Part shown: positions 53,905 through 61,981 of the stretch, in pieces
Layout of the letters: every line of letters begins with the position of its first letter
Position numbering within the stretch: position 1 is the first letter of the stretch
Source: Parabacteroides sp. ZJ-118
GTDB taxonomy: Bacteria > Bacteroidota > Bacteroidia > Bacteroidales > Tannerellaceae
Direction of reading: 5' to 3'
Assembly (NCBI RefSeq): GCF_011038785.1
Contig: NZ_JAAKDT010000009.1
Location: 1-64,000 of the forward strand
Length of the DNA stretch: 64,000 nucleotides
Translations under genes and position numbers: made by a program
Notes under the pieces: model-generated
Told to the model about the DNA's origin: nothing
What the model saw: only the letters and a program-made list of their open reading frames with translations
Databases searched by the model: none

Positions 53905-55659
53905 ATGGAAGAACTGAATAAGAAATATCCGATAGAGATAGAGATCGTCACGCCGGTCAGTATTGGTGGCGGCGCGGAGAAGGATTGGGTCAACGGTCTT
54001 GATTTCGTGGAGTCCGAAAATAAAATTTACAAACTGAATCTCCGCCGTTTGTTCCAGCCTGATTCGGGTGTGGATGTAGAACGGTTGCTCCCTTTATTTG
54101 AGAAAAGGGACAAACAGGGTGTGTTAAGGTTGTTGAGGAATAAGCTGGATCGCGTTTCGGATGCGGTGTTTGATATGACCTTTTATTCTGCAAACGATAT
54201 AAAAGCGTTTATCAAAAATGAGCTGTCGGGAAAGCCGGTTATACCCGGAAGCTCTTTGAAGGGGGCAATACGGTCCGTTTTGTTCAAAGAATTAAAGGAT
54301 CCTACTGAGAAAAAAGAAAAAATCGTTTTTGGAGAATCGGATAAAGGAGATGAATTTATGCGTTTCCTTAAGTTCTCGGATGTGGAATTTGAGAAAACGG
54401 GTTTGGTTAATACTAAAATATTCAATTTAAGGAGTGGTGAAAAGCCCGGTTCTTTTGAAGGCGGTTGGAAACATAGTTGGGCCGAGACCACTTCTGCCTA
54501 TAAGCCCTCCGGATTTAACACGATATACGAGGCTTTGATGCCCGGGCAAAGGGCGGATGGCGTGATGCTATTGTCCGATAAGCTGTTCGATCTTTTTTAT
54601 AGGAGCGATCTTGAAGATGTATCTTATTTTAAGGTGGATGATAAACGGCGTTTATTGGATGTCTCCAACCTGTTCCAATGTATCAATGTCCATACGAGGG
54701 CCTATTTGGATAAGGAAATAGAGTTCTTTAACACCTATCGGACGGATCGAGTGGATTCCATTTTAGACAGCCTGAATGAAATAAGATCAGGTTCGGACTT
54801 CCGGTCTTCTTCTTCCTGTATATTGAAGATGGCTGCCGGTTCCGGTTTCCATTCTATAACGGGAGATTGGCAATTTGGTGATTTCTCGATAGATGAGATT
54901 CGGAGTCAGGGTAGGAATAGAGGCTACTTTAATGATCGACCATCAGCGAAGTCCCGGAAGATTGCCATCACTAAGGATGCATTCTATTTGATGGGGTTTG
55001 TCCGGTTGAGATTGTTATCGGAAGAGGAAATCCAAGAAAAGGGACAGAGACAAAAGGCCCGTTTTGAGGCAATCGAGCACCTAAGAAAGCAAGAGGTGGA
55101 GAGGAAGCGGGAAGAACTCGAACGGCAAGAAAATAGGAAGAGGTATGACACTCTTATCCAAGAGGCAAGGGCGTGTGATCAGCGCGGAGATAGAAAGGCT
55201 GCCTTGGCTAAGTACAACGCGGCAGCGGCGATTTGCCCTGATGGCAGTTTGCATGAAGTTCCCATCCAAGAGATAGAATTGTTTTTACAACGGCAGTTGG
55301 AAAAGGAGGAATTGGAAAAGCAAAACGCAGAAGCCGAGCGTGAGAGACTGCGAAAACAACAAGTATTTGTAGAAGGTGGTTTGGCTTTCTTGACAGAAGA
55401 AAGAAATGGCAGGTTTGTTGTCAAGGATTTAAAAATGGCTGTCAACCGAGTAGAAAGCTGGCTGAAAAAGTCAGGGAATCAATATGTCCCGATAGACCAA
55501 GAAGAAATATTGATACAAGCTTTAATTCGTCTTTATAAGGCTGAAAAGAAGCGTGAATTAAAAAGATGGGAAAAACAATCGGAGGGCCATTGGAAATCAA
55601 TATCCAAGATTGTTTCTGCGGATCGAATTGAGATTGTTTTTAAGAAAGTAATCGGATAG
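53905..55659 (+). CDS. csm5: Csm5 with a C-terminal coiled-coil extension
   Basis: RAMP at the crRNA 3' end of the Csm complex. The first 375 or so residues are Csm5: IEIVTPVSIGGGAEKDWVNG and IPGSSLKGAIRSVLFKEL. Residues about 375-584 are extra: a charged coiled coil (RQKARFEAIEHLRKQEVERK), a TPR-like helical pair with AARACDQRGDRKAALAKYN-like text (ARACDQRGDRKAALAKYNAA), and a second coiled coil. Typical Csm5 ends near 380 residues. The added part may hold a partner such as the downstream nucleases or helicase; its job is unknown. Confidence 0.92.
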   Translation: MEELNKKYPIEIEIVTPVSIGGGAEKDWVNGLDFVESENKIYKLNLRRLFQPDSGVDVERLLPLFEKRDKQGVLRLLRNKLDRVSDAVFDMTFYSANDIKAFIKNELSGKPVIPGSSLKGAIRSVLFKELKDPTEKKEKIVFGESDKGDEFMRFLKFSDVEFEKTGLVNTKIFNLRSGEKPGSFEGGWKHSWAETTSAYKPSGFNTIYEALMPGQRADGVMLLSDKLFDLFYRSDLEDVSYFKVDDKRRLLDVSNLFQCINVHTRAYLDKEIEFFNTYRTDRVDSILDSLNEIRSGSDFRSSSSCILKMAAGSGFHSITGDWQFGDFSIDEIRSQGRNRGYFNDRPSAKSRKIAITKDAFYLMGFVRLRLLSEEEIQEKGQRQKARFEAIEHLRKQEVERKREELERQENRKRYDTLIQEARACDQRGDRKAALAKYNAAAAICPDGSLHEVPIQEIELFLQRQLEKEELEKQNAEAERERLRKQQVFVEGGLAFLTEERNGRFVVKDLKMAVNRVESWLKKSGNQYVPIDQEEILIQALIRLYKAEKKRELKRWEKQSEGHWKSISKIVSADRIEIVFKKVIG

Positions 55660-55662
55660 GAT

Positions 55663-56817
55663 ATGGCAAAAATACATATAACGTTAGTCGGAGGGCAGCC
55701 GGCTCCTGTCTATCATGGGATTGTCGCGACAAAGCCGGATAGGGTCGTGTTCGTCTATTCGGATGAAAGCCGGGAGGTAGTGGAAGCATTAAAAAGGGAA
55801 ATAGATCTCCCGGTTGAGGAACAGCCGCCATTGGATCCGACAGATCCGGTTCGTATCCTGCGCAGAGCGGAAGCGTTGGCAAAAAAGTATGAGAATGATG
55901 AAGTGACGGTGAATATTTCCAGCGGATTGAAATCGTGGTCGCATCTGTTTGGTATTACTTTTGACAAGCAACCCAATGCCGCTGTTGTGTATATGGACCA
56001 AAACAATATCTTGTGGAATTATCGGACCCTGCAATCGGTATCGGATTTTGAATTTGATATGCATACACTGTTTCGCCTGTATGGAAATTCGTTGGAGAAC
56101 AATTACAGAAAACTTTCTGATTATACGGAGGAGGATGACAGGGCGGTAGAAACAATAGAAAAGATACGTCAGTTTAATATCAAATCATTCAACTCTTTAG
56201 TCGCATTGTTGGATGTAAAGGAGCAAAATAAGTTGAAGAATTCTTCGAAAGGTTGTTTTAAGGATGAAGATAATGGTGATAATAGCGTAGAGTGGATTCG
56301 AAAGAGCAGTGCTAAAGAAAATGACAAAATTGTAATATCCCTATTCCATCCCCAAAAAGGGAAAAGGTGTTGGAAAATTGTTTCACCGAATGCGATCAGC
56401 TTGGTATTTAATTCCGGGTGGTTTGAATATAAAGTAGCCAAGTTGTTGTCTTCCTGGGAGAAGGCCAAAGAGATATGTTTGAATTGCCGTTTTCCGTTTA
56501 AGCAGAATGTGGATAAAAACGAGACGGATATCATTGTGAATACGGGAACTAAACTGCTATTTGTGGAATGCAAAACCCAACTCACGAAAACAACGGATAT
56601 TGACAAGTTCAGGAGTGTAGTCAAGACGTATGGAGGAACGGGTAGCAAAGGACTGTTTGTTACGAAAGAACAACTGTCAGATGTAGCAAGAGCTAAATGT
56701 GCGGAAAATGCAATATTATCTTTTTCTTTAAAGGATGCTGAAAATTGGCATTTACAGCCGGAAAAGGAGTTGGCTTTACTTTTGGATAATGAATTGTTTA
56801 ACATCAATGCTAAATAA
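55663..56817 (+). CDS. CARF-PD-(D/E)xK nuclease of the Can2/Card1 type
   Basis: A 384-residue effector switched on by cyclic oligoadenylate. The N-terminal CARF domain (about 1-150) has the VNISSGLKSW motif (84-92). The C-terminal nuclease has EYKVAKLL (E255), TDIIVNTGTKLLFVECKTQ (D289, E302, K304), the PD-(D/E)xK set. Related Can2/Card1 enzymes respond to cA4 and cut single-stranded or supercoiled DNA and RNA. The residues are all present, so it is probably active. It is 3 bases after csm5 and 2 before the Csx1-like gene. Confidence 0.9.
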   Translation: MAKIHITLVGGQPAPVYHGIVATKPDRVVFVYSDESREVVEALKREIDLPVEEQPPLDPTDPVRILRRAEALAKKYENDEVTVNISSGLKSWSHLFGITFDKQPNAAVVYMDQNNILWNYRTLQSVSDFEFDMHTLFRLYGNSLENNYRKLSDYTEEDDRAVETIEKIRQFNIKSFNSLVALLDVKEQNKLKNSSKGCFKDEDNGDNSVEWIRKSSAKENDKIVISLFHPQKGKRCWKIVSPNAISLVFNSGWFEYKVAKLLSSWEKAKEICLNCRFPFKQNVDKNETDIIVNTGTKLLFVECKTQLTKTTDIDKFRSVVKTYGGTGSKGLFVTKEQLSDVARAKCAENAILSFSLKDAENWHLQPEKELALLLDNELFNINAK

Positions 56818-56819
56818 AT

Positions 56820-58127
56820 ATGACACGGAAGGTATTTATCTCTGTTTTAGGGTATAGCAATTATGGAAAATGTTTTTATACACGCTTATGTGATCATTTC
56901 AAATCGGATGAAGTCCGTTATGTTCAGGAAGCGACGTTGCAGTATCTGACGTCTGTATCGGAATGGACTGCGGATGATTGTGCTTATGTCTTGTTGACAA
57001 AAGGGGCTGAACAAAAGAATTGGAACGATAATGGGCATCGTGAATATGGGACAAACGTGCCGATACAACAGCCGGGATTGGCTTCCGCATTGGAGGCAAG
57101 GCATTTCCCCTTCTCCGTCATTCCTGTTAAAGATATTCCTGATGGCAACGATGAGAAGGAAATATGGCAGATCTTTGATCGTGTGTTCGGATTGATCCAA
57201 GAAGGGGATGAGCTTTATTTTGACCTGACACATGGCTTCCGATACCTGCCGATGTTGATACTTGTTCTCGGCAATTATTCCAAGTTGCTGAAGAATGTAG
57301 TCGTGAGAAGTATCACGTATGGTAACTACGAAGCGCGTAATAAAGAGACGAATGAGGCTCCTTTGAACGACTTATTGGCTTTATCCAATTTGCAAGATTG
57401 GACTTCGGCTTCAGCCAGTTTTTTGAAAAATGGCAATTTATCCATGTTGAAGTCGTTGTGCCAGCAGAATTTGGCTCCGGTATTGAGAGAGGCAAAGGGA
57501 AGCAACCAAGATGCATTGGCATTAAAACACTATATGGCCGCATTAGAGAACGTCGTAGGTGATCTGAATACATGCCGGGGAATCAATATTTTGAACGGAG
57601 AGAATTTCGCCGAGTTATTCAAGTGTTCAGACCAGTTGAAAGAGGTGTTTATAGATCCGATGAAGCCTGTCATTGAACGTTTGAAATATTCTTTTCAGAA
57701 CTTTATACCTTCACAAAATATAAAAAACGGTTATATCGCCTCCAAATGGTGTTTCGATAATCAACTGTATCAACAGTCTCTTACCATATTGCACGAAACG
57801 ATTGTTTCTCATGTTTGTGAAAGGGAAGGTATTGGTATAGCGGAAAGGGGAATCGTGAATATGAGTTTTATGATTTACAATGAAAAGATTGCTCGGGAGG
57901 ATTGGCAATGTAACGAAGAACAAGTTGAGGCAATTGAAAAGTTATTAAATAGTGAATTGCTAAAGTCTTTGGCTTCTACTTTTGTCGTAACAACCACTTT
58001 GCGTAATGACTATAATCATGCGGGTATGAGGAAAAATCCGGCAAAGCAGAATAGATTTCAAGTGAAACTGAAAGAGCGTTTGGATATTATTCTTTCAATG
58101 ATTGAAAATGAGGAAATATGTTCATAA
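56820..58127 (+). CDS. CARF-HEPN ribonuclease, Csx1-like (TIGR02221-type)
   Basis: A 435-residue effector with an N-terminal CARF domain (about 1-180: VFISVLGYSNYGKC, FDLTHGFRYLPML at 134-146) and a C-terminal HEPN domain. The HEPN motif R-x4-H is TTLRNDYNHAGM (R395-H400). Such proteins cut RNA unspecifically when cyclic oligoadenylate binds the CARF domain. It is a second effector in the same operon as the Can2-like nuclease. Its stop overlaps the next start by 10 bases. Confidence 0.9.
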   Translation: MTRKVFISVLGYSNYGKCFYTRLCDHFKSDEVRYVQEATLQYLTSVSEWTADDCAYVLLTKGAEQKNWNDNGHREYGTNVPIQQPGLASALEARHFPFSVIPVKDIPDGNDEKEIWQIFDRVFGLIQEGDELYFDLTHGFRYLPMLILVLGNYSKLLKNVVVRSITYGNYEARNKETNEAPLNDLLALSNLQDWTSASASFLKNGNLSMLKSLCQQNLAPVLREAKGSNQDALALKHYMAALENVVGDLNTCRGINILNGENFAELFKCSDQLKEVFIDPMKPVIERLKYSFQNFIPSQNIKNGYIASKWCFDNQLYQQSLTILHETIVSHVCEREGIGIAERGIVNMSFMIYNEKIAREDWQCNEEQVEAIEKLLNSELLKSLASTFVVTTTLRNDYNHAGMRKNPAKQNRFQVKLKERLDIILSMIENEEICS

Positions 58128-58483
58128 ACCTATCCAACCACCCCTCTCACCTTTGGTCTGCCGAACAGATGGAAGCGGCCCGGAAGTTAGGGGGTGATAT
58201 AGTCGATGTGCCTTTTCCGGCGGTGCCGGCAATGGCGAGTGAAGATGATATTGCTTGCTTGGCAAAGGAATATGCCGATGGCATTATTTCACAATATGAT
58301 CCGAAGCGGGATGTCCTGCACGTGATGGGAGAGATGTGTCTCTCTTTTGCGTTGGTCCGGCTATTGCAGCAGGCCGGGTTTGTCTGTGTCGCCTCAACTT
58401 CGGAAAGGATGGTGCAGGAAGGAGCGCCGGGACATAAGGAGGTATTCTTTCATTTTATTCGATTCAGGCGGTATGGAACCTAA
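58118..58483 (+). CDS. Small Rossmann-like protein, Csx15/Csx20-like candidate ring nuclease
   Basis: A 121-residue soluble protein. It begins MFINLSNHPSHLWSAEQM, has a central strand-helix with VLHVMGEMCLSFALVRLL, then AGFVCVASTSERMV and ends FFHFIRFRRY. This order (SH-type N-terminus, GE motif before a helix, ASTSER-like strand, FxHxRFRxY end) is the layout I recall for Csx15 and Csx20, small proteins reported to degrade cyclic oligoadenylate. That is an analogy, not a database match. It overlaps the Csx1-like gene by 10 bases and the helicase by 11, so all three are translationally coupled. Confidence 0.7.
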   Translation: MFINLSNHPSHLWSAEQMEAARKLGGDIVDVPFPAVPAMASEDDIACLAKEYADGIISQYDPKRDVLHVMGEMCLSFALVRLLQQAGFVCVASTSERMVQEGAPGHKEVFFHFIRFRRYGT

Positions 58484-59921
58484 AAAAACGAAAAACAAAA
58501 AGTTGGTATTGACCGATAATCAGCAACAGGTCTTGGATGCGTTGCTTGGGTTTATCCGGGATAAGGAGTCTAAAATATTTATTTTATGCGGATATGCCGG
58601 TACGGGGAAGACGACCATGATGAAGGTGTTTATCGAGGAACTGGAACAGCGTAACCTGCCGTTTTCTTTGTTGGCTTCGACAGGGAGGGCGGCAAAGATA
58701 CTGTCGAACGTGACGGGGCATTTTTCTTCTACGATACATAGTTTGATCTATAAGTTTGATGATTTGAACCAGAATATGGAAGCCTTGGTCGCTCAGCGGG
58801 AGAAGAGCGGGGTGGATAAATCCGGGCAGTTGTTGTTGAATTTTTCACTGACTCCGATGGAGGACTATCCGGGAGAATCCAAATATTATATCGTAGATGA
58901 ATCCTCTATGATTTCTGATGTGGCGGATAAAAATGCGACTCAGGCCCATTTCGGAAGCGGACGCTTGTTGGCGGACCTGCTGGCTTTTGATGCAAAGGGC
59001 AAATTTGTTTTCGTCGGCGATGTTTGCCAATTGCCCCCCATATCGCAAGAAAACTCGCCGGCCTTATCGTCCGGGTATATCCGGGAAGCGTATGGAATAG
59101 CGGTTGAAAAGAGGGAGTTGAAAGAGATTGTTCGGCAAGGTTGCGGGAACGATTTGATACTGTCTGCGCAGAAAATGCGTAATCTGTATATGCACCCGCC
59201 GGTCTGCACGTGGGGGAAATTTCCGTTGCGCGGATATCAACATATTCATTTGTATCCTTCCCAGTATAATTTGTTGGGGGCGTATATCGATAGTGTCAAA
59301 AAGAAAGGATACAATGCGGTCACGATGCTTACCCAGTCTAATAAATCCTGCACGCAATTGACGAACATAATCAGGCCGGCCTTGGGATTCCATTCTTCGC
59401 AAATAGAGATAGGGGATTTGTTGCTTGTTACGCAGAATAATCTTATTTCCGGTTTGATGAACGGAGATATGGTGAAAGTTAAAACTATCGGAAAGAGAGA
59501 AGAAAAGGCCGGCTTGACATTTCTTTATGTGGAAGTGGAAGAGCTGTTTACCTGTAGAGCTTATTCCCAGTTGATGATAGAGAATATCGTGTACGGTTCG
59601 ATGATCAATTTGACGCAGACGCAACAGAAAGAACTGTTTGTCGATTTCTTTCTCCGGATGAAGAGAAAAGGAATCGAGCAAAAAAGTGAAACGTTTAAAA
59701 GGATGATGTTGTCAGATCCTTATCTAAATGCGCTTCGTGCCGTATATGGTTATGTGTTGACTTGCCACAAAGCACAGGGCGGAGAGTGGGAAGAGGTCTA
59801 TTTAGATATACCGAGAAGAATATCGCGAGAACCGAAAGCTTCCACTTATCAATGGCTATACACGGCAATGACTCGTGCGAAGGAGCATTTACATATTGTA
59901 GATGATTTTTATGTAAGGTGA
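58473..59921 (+). CDS. RecD-like SF1B DNA helicase in the CRISPR operon
   Basis: A 482-residue ATP-driven helicase. Motor motifs in order: Walker A LCGYAGTGKTTMMK (about 48-58), STGRAAKIL, Walker B YYIVDESSMISD, VFVGDVCQLPPIS, the UvrD-C-type TCHKAQGGEWEEVYLDI and WLYTAMTRAKEHLHI. It resembles RecD2/Dda helicases, which unwind 5' to 3'. Start chosen at 58473 because it continues the overlap chain; the longer frame from 58347 is a shadow of the small gene. RecD-like helicases are not a standard part of type III systems, so its role is inference: clearing invader DNA or R-loops, or processing ends. Confidence 0.85.
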   Translation: MEPKKTKNKKLVLTDNQQQVLDALLGFIRDKESKIFILCGYAGTGKTTMMKVFIEELEQRNLPFSLLASTGRAAKILSNVTGHFSSTIHSLIYKFDDLNQNMEALVAQREKSGVDKSGQLLLNFSLTPMEDYPGESKYYIVDESSMISDVADKNATQAHFGSGRLLADLLAFDAKGKFVFVGDVCQLPPISQENSPALSSGYIREAYGIAVEKRELKEIVRQGCGNDLILSAQKMRNLYMHPPVCTWGKFPLRGYQHIHLYPSQYNLLGAYIDSVKKKGYNAVTMLTQSNKSCTQLTNIIRPALGFHSSQIEIGDLLLVTQNNLISGLMNGDMVKVKTIGKREEKAGLTFLYVEVEELFTCRAYSQLMIENIVYGSMINLTQTQQKELFVDFFLRMKRKGIEQKSETFKRMMLSDPYLNALRAVYGYVLTCHKAQGGEWEEVYLDIPRRISREPKASTYQWLYTAMTRAKEHLHIVDDFYVR

Positions 59922-59951
59922 AAATATATTCATTGTGATAAATAGCAAAAA

Positions 59952-59969
59952 GGTTGCATGTATACAACC
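59952..59969. promoter_or_regulatory. Possible operator of the fic gene
   Basis: GGTTGCATGTATACAACC is a near-perfect palindrome (7 of 8 arm bases) placed at the -33 region of the fic promoter, a good position for a repressor. The Fic protein's own winged-helix tail could bind it. Confidence 0.4.
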
Positions 59970-59987
59970 ATATTAAAAACATTTTGC

Positions 59988-59995
59988 TACCTTTG
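59988..59995 (+). promoter_or_regulatory. -7 promoter box of fic
   Basis: TACCTTTG, a full TAnnTTTG match, 29 bases before the fic start codon. Confidence 0.6.
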
Positions 59996-60023
59996 CGGTA
60001 GGTGATGATAAGTTAGAAGCCAT

Positions 60024-61091
60024 ATGAAATACCTAAACGTAAAGAAAGCTTTGGCCGCATGGCAAGAATTACAGCCATTGTCTGAAAGGGACAAGGAGAG
60101 ACTTGGCCGTCGCTTTACGGTGGACTTTAACTACAACAGCAACCACATTGAGGGCAACACATTGACATACGGTCAGACGGAAATCCTGTTACTATTTGGC
60201 AAAGTGATTGGCGAGGCGGATGTATGCGATGTGCAAGAAATGGCAGCGAGTAATGTGGGCTTACGTATGATGACGGAGGAGGCGAGGGTGAAAGAGATTC
60301 CTTTGACACAGAACTTTATTAGAACATTGCATCAGACACTGCTGCGTGAGGATTATACAGTTTATCGTAATTTGCCGGGTGGAGTACAGACGAGCTATGT
60401 GATACACGCCGGGCAATATAAGACAAGACCTAACAGTGTCATCACACGCTATGGAGATCGATTTGAATATGCTTCGCCGGAGGAAACTCCCGGCCTGATG
60501 GCAGACTTGGTAGATTGGTATAACAAGGCGGAGCAAGAGGGTACACTCTCTCCGGTAGAGCTGGCTGCACTATTTCATTATCGCTATATACGTATTCACC
60601 CCTTCGAGGATGGGAACGGTCGTATTGCCCGACTAATGGTGAACTTTATACTTGCACGTCATAATTATCCAATGGTGGTGGTCCGCAGCCGTAAGAAGAG
60701 TGAATATTTGGAGGCTCTCCATCAGGCGGATATTGAAGTAGGTCCTGTGCCAAGTGATGGCGCTCATGCTGGGATCAAGGATATTCGCCCGTTTCTGAAG
60801 TATTTCAATGACCTTGTTGCTACTGAGGTGTATAACGATGTTCTGTTTGTAAGCGAGAAGAATGAGAATGTGTGGTGGTATGATGGCGAACGCATTGCTT
60901 TCCGTACTCCCAATTATACAAGGATACTCAATGCTATGCGCACTGAGCCAACACTCACTTTGGCAGATATGAAAGAAATTACAGGTATCAGTATCGCGGC
61001 TATCCGGAAATTGCTCGATCAACTCATTCAGAAAAAATATGTTGAGCGAGGTGAAAAGGATGGCAGTTGGAGAGTGTTTGTGACGCAATAA
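60024..61091 (+). CDS. Fic-domain AMP-transferase, class II, with winged-helix tail
   Basis: A 355-residue protein that transfers AMP (or another nucleotide group) to a target hydroxyl. The N-terminal inhibitory helix has SNHIEGN (S39, E43), the class II autoinhibition pattern (S/T)xxxE(G/N). The catalytic motif is HPFEDGNGRIAR (H192 to R203). Residues about 290-355 are a winged-helix domain (TLADMKEITGISIAAIRKLL). Together these suggest a self-controlled, perhaps DNA-binding, Fic protein. It lies right after the CRISPR operon with its own promoter, so it is probably not part of it. Confidence 0.92.
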   Translation: MKYLNVKKALAAWQELQPLSERDKERLGRRFTVDFNYNSNHIEGNTLTYGQTEILLLFGKVIGEADVCDVQEMAASNVGLRMMTEEARVKEIPLTQNFIRTLHQTLLREDYTVYRNLPGGVQTSYVIHAGQYKTRPNSVITRYGDRFEYASPEETPGLMADLVDWYNKAEQEGTLSPVELAALFHYRYIRIHPFEDGNGRIARLMVNFILARHNYPMVVVRSRKKSEYLEALHQADIEVGPVPSDGAHAGIKDIRPFLKYFNDLVATEVYNDVLFVSEKNENVWWYDGERIAFRTPNYTRILNAMRTEPTLTLADMKEITGISIAAIRKLLDQLIQKKYVERGEKDGSWRVFVTQ

Positions 61092-61191
61092 GGAATTATA
61101 CTTAAATCCGGCTGACCCATGCACCAGAAAGCATGGTGGCCTTCACCCCGACAAGCACCCCCCCCCCGACAAGTACCCCGATTCTTATCGT
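61092..61191. other. Intergenic stretch with C-tract between convergent genes
   Basis: Contains CCATGC and GCATGG arms (about 61118-61137) that could form a shared terminator, and a run of ten C at about 61158-61167 between two near-copies of CCCCGACAAG. Nothing coding is visible. Confidence 0.5.
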
Positions 61192-61662
61192 TTATTCAAG
61201 CTCGCCATTTAGCATGTGCCCGGTGATACGAGCCGCTTCCTCTACGTATTTACTGCAAGGACGTTTGGCATAATACTGTTGCGTGCGAGCGGAAGGAGTG
61301 GGATTCGTCGATGTCTCTTCCGTAGGAAGAAGGCTACGGCAAATGATCGTCCCATGCTTCTCCTTGAATAAATCCGCCATTTTTTGTACCATGCTGTAGT
61401 TGCGAGTGCGTGCCTCTCGATCTCGCGGATCTAATACCGGATACCTAAATCCGGCTAACATCGCCATAGCGTTTACGGTACCACAAACCTCACGCATGCG
61501 CCCGACACCTCCTCCGAAAGATACTGACATCTTCTTCGCCAATTCCAAATCCAACTCGAAGACATCCGCATAGGCGAGGAATACGGATTGGGCGCAATTA
61601 TATCCGGACTCGAAGTTGTGAACCGCTTGGTTCACACGCTCCTCTATATCAAAAGACTTCAT
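61192..61662 (-). CDS. C_GCAxxG_C_C family protein
   Basis: A 156-residue cysteine-rich protein. The family pattern is complete: YNCAQSVFLAY, FGGGVGRMREVCGTVNAMAML, IICRSLLP and KRPCSKYVEEAA. Members are proposed to bind a metal or redox centre and some occur beside transporters; the function here is unknown. The start at 61662 is chosen as a clear ATG after two in-frame codons; it overlaps the Dabb gene end by 14 bases. Confidence 0.88.
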   Translation of the reverse strand: MKSFDIEERVNQAVHNFESGYNCAQSVFLAYADVFELDLELAKKMSVSFGGGVGRMREVCGTVNAMAMLAGFRYPVLDPRDREARTRNYSMVQKMADLFKEKHGTIICRSLLPTEETSTNPTPSARTQQYYAKRPCSKYVEEAARITGHMLNGELE

Positions 61663-61954
61663 AATCCACACAAGCTCTGTCCGCTTTCACCGGTCCGATA
61701 ATTCCTTTAGCGACCGCTACATGTTCCGGATGATTAGCGTACGTATTTACATCTTCCAAGGTAGGCAACTCGGTTGTTAAAATAATGTCCCAAGTCTCCG
61801 CCGGGTTACAATTGAAATCTACACGGATCATTTTCAATACGTCTATCTTATCGATCAAGGCTTCCAGTTTATCCTTGATTTCTCGCATTTTGGCTTGTTT
61901 CTCCGCCGGAGCCTGAAATGCCTTCAATTTAAACATTACAATGTGTCTGATCAT
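61649..61954 (-). CDS. Dabb (stress-responsive alpha-beta barrel) protein
   Basis: A 101-residue ferredoxin-fold dimeric barrel. It begins MIRHIVMFKLKAF and has MIRVDFNCNPAETWDIILTT and HPEHVAVAKGIIGPVKADRA, the Dabb signature. Family members are small enzymes or unclassified stress proteins. It leads a two-gene unit with the C_GCAxxG_C_C protein downstream. Confidence 0.88.
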   Translation of the reverse strand: MIRHIVMFKLKAFQAPAEKQAKMREIKDKLEALIDKIDVLKMIRVDFNCNPAETWDIILTTELPTLEDVNTYANHPEHVAVAKGIIGPVKADRACVDYEVF

Positions 61955-61981
61955 AATCGCTATACATTAATTATATATACA

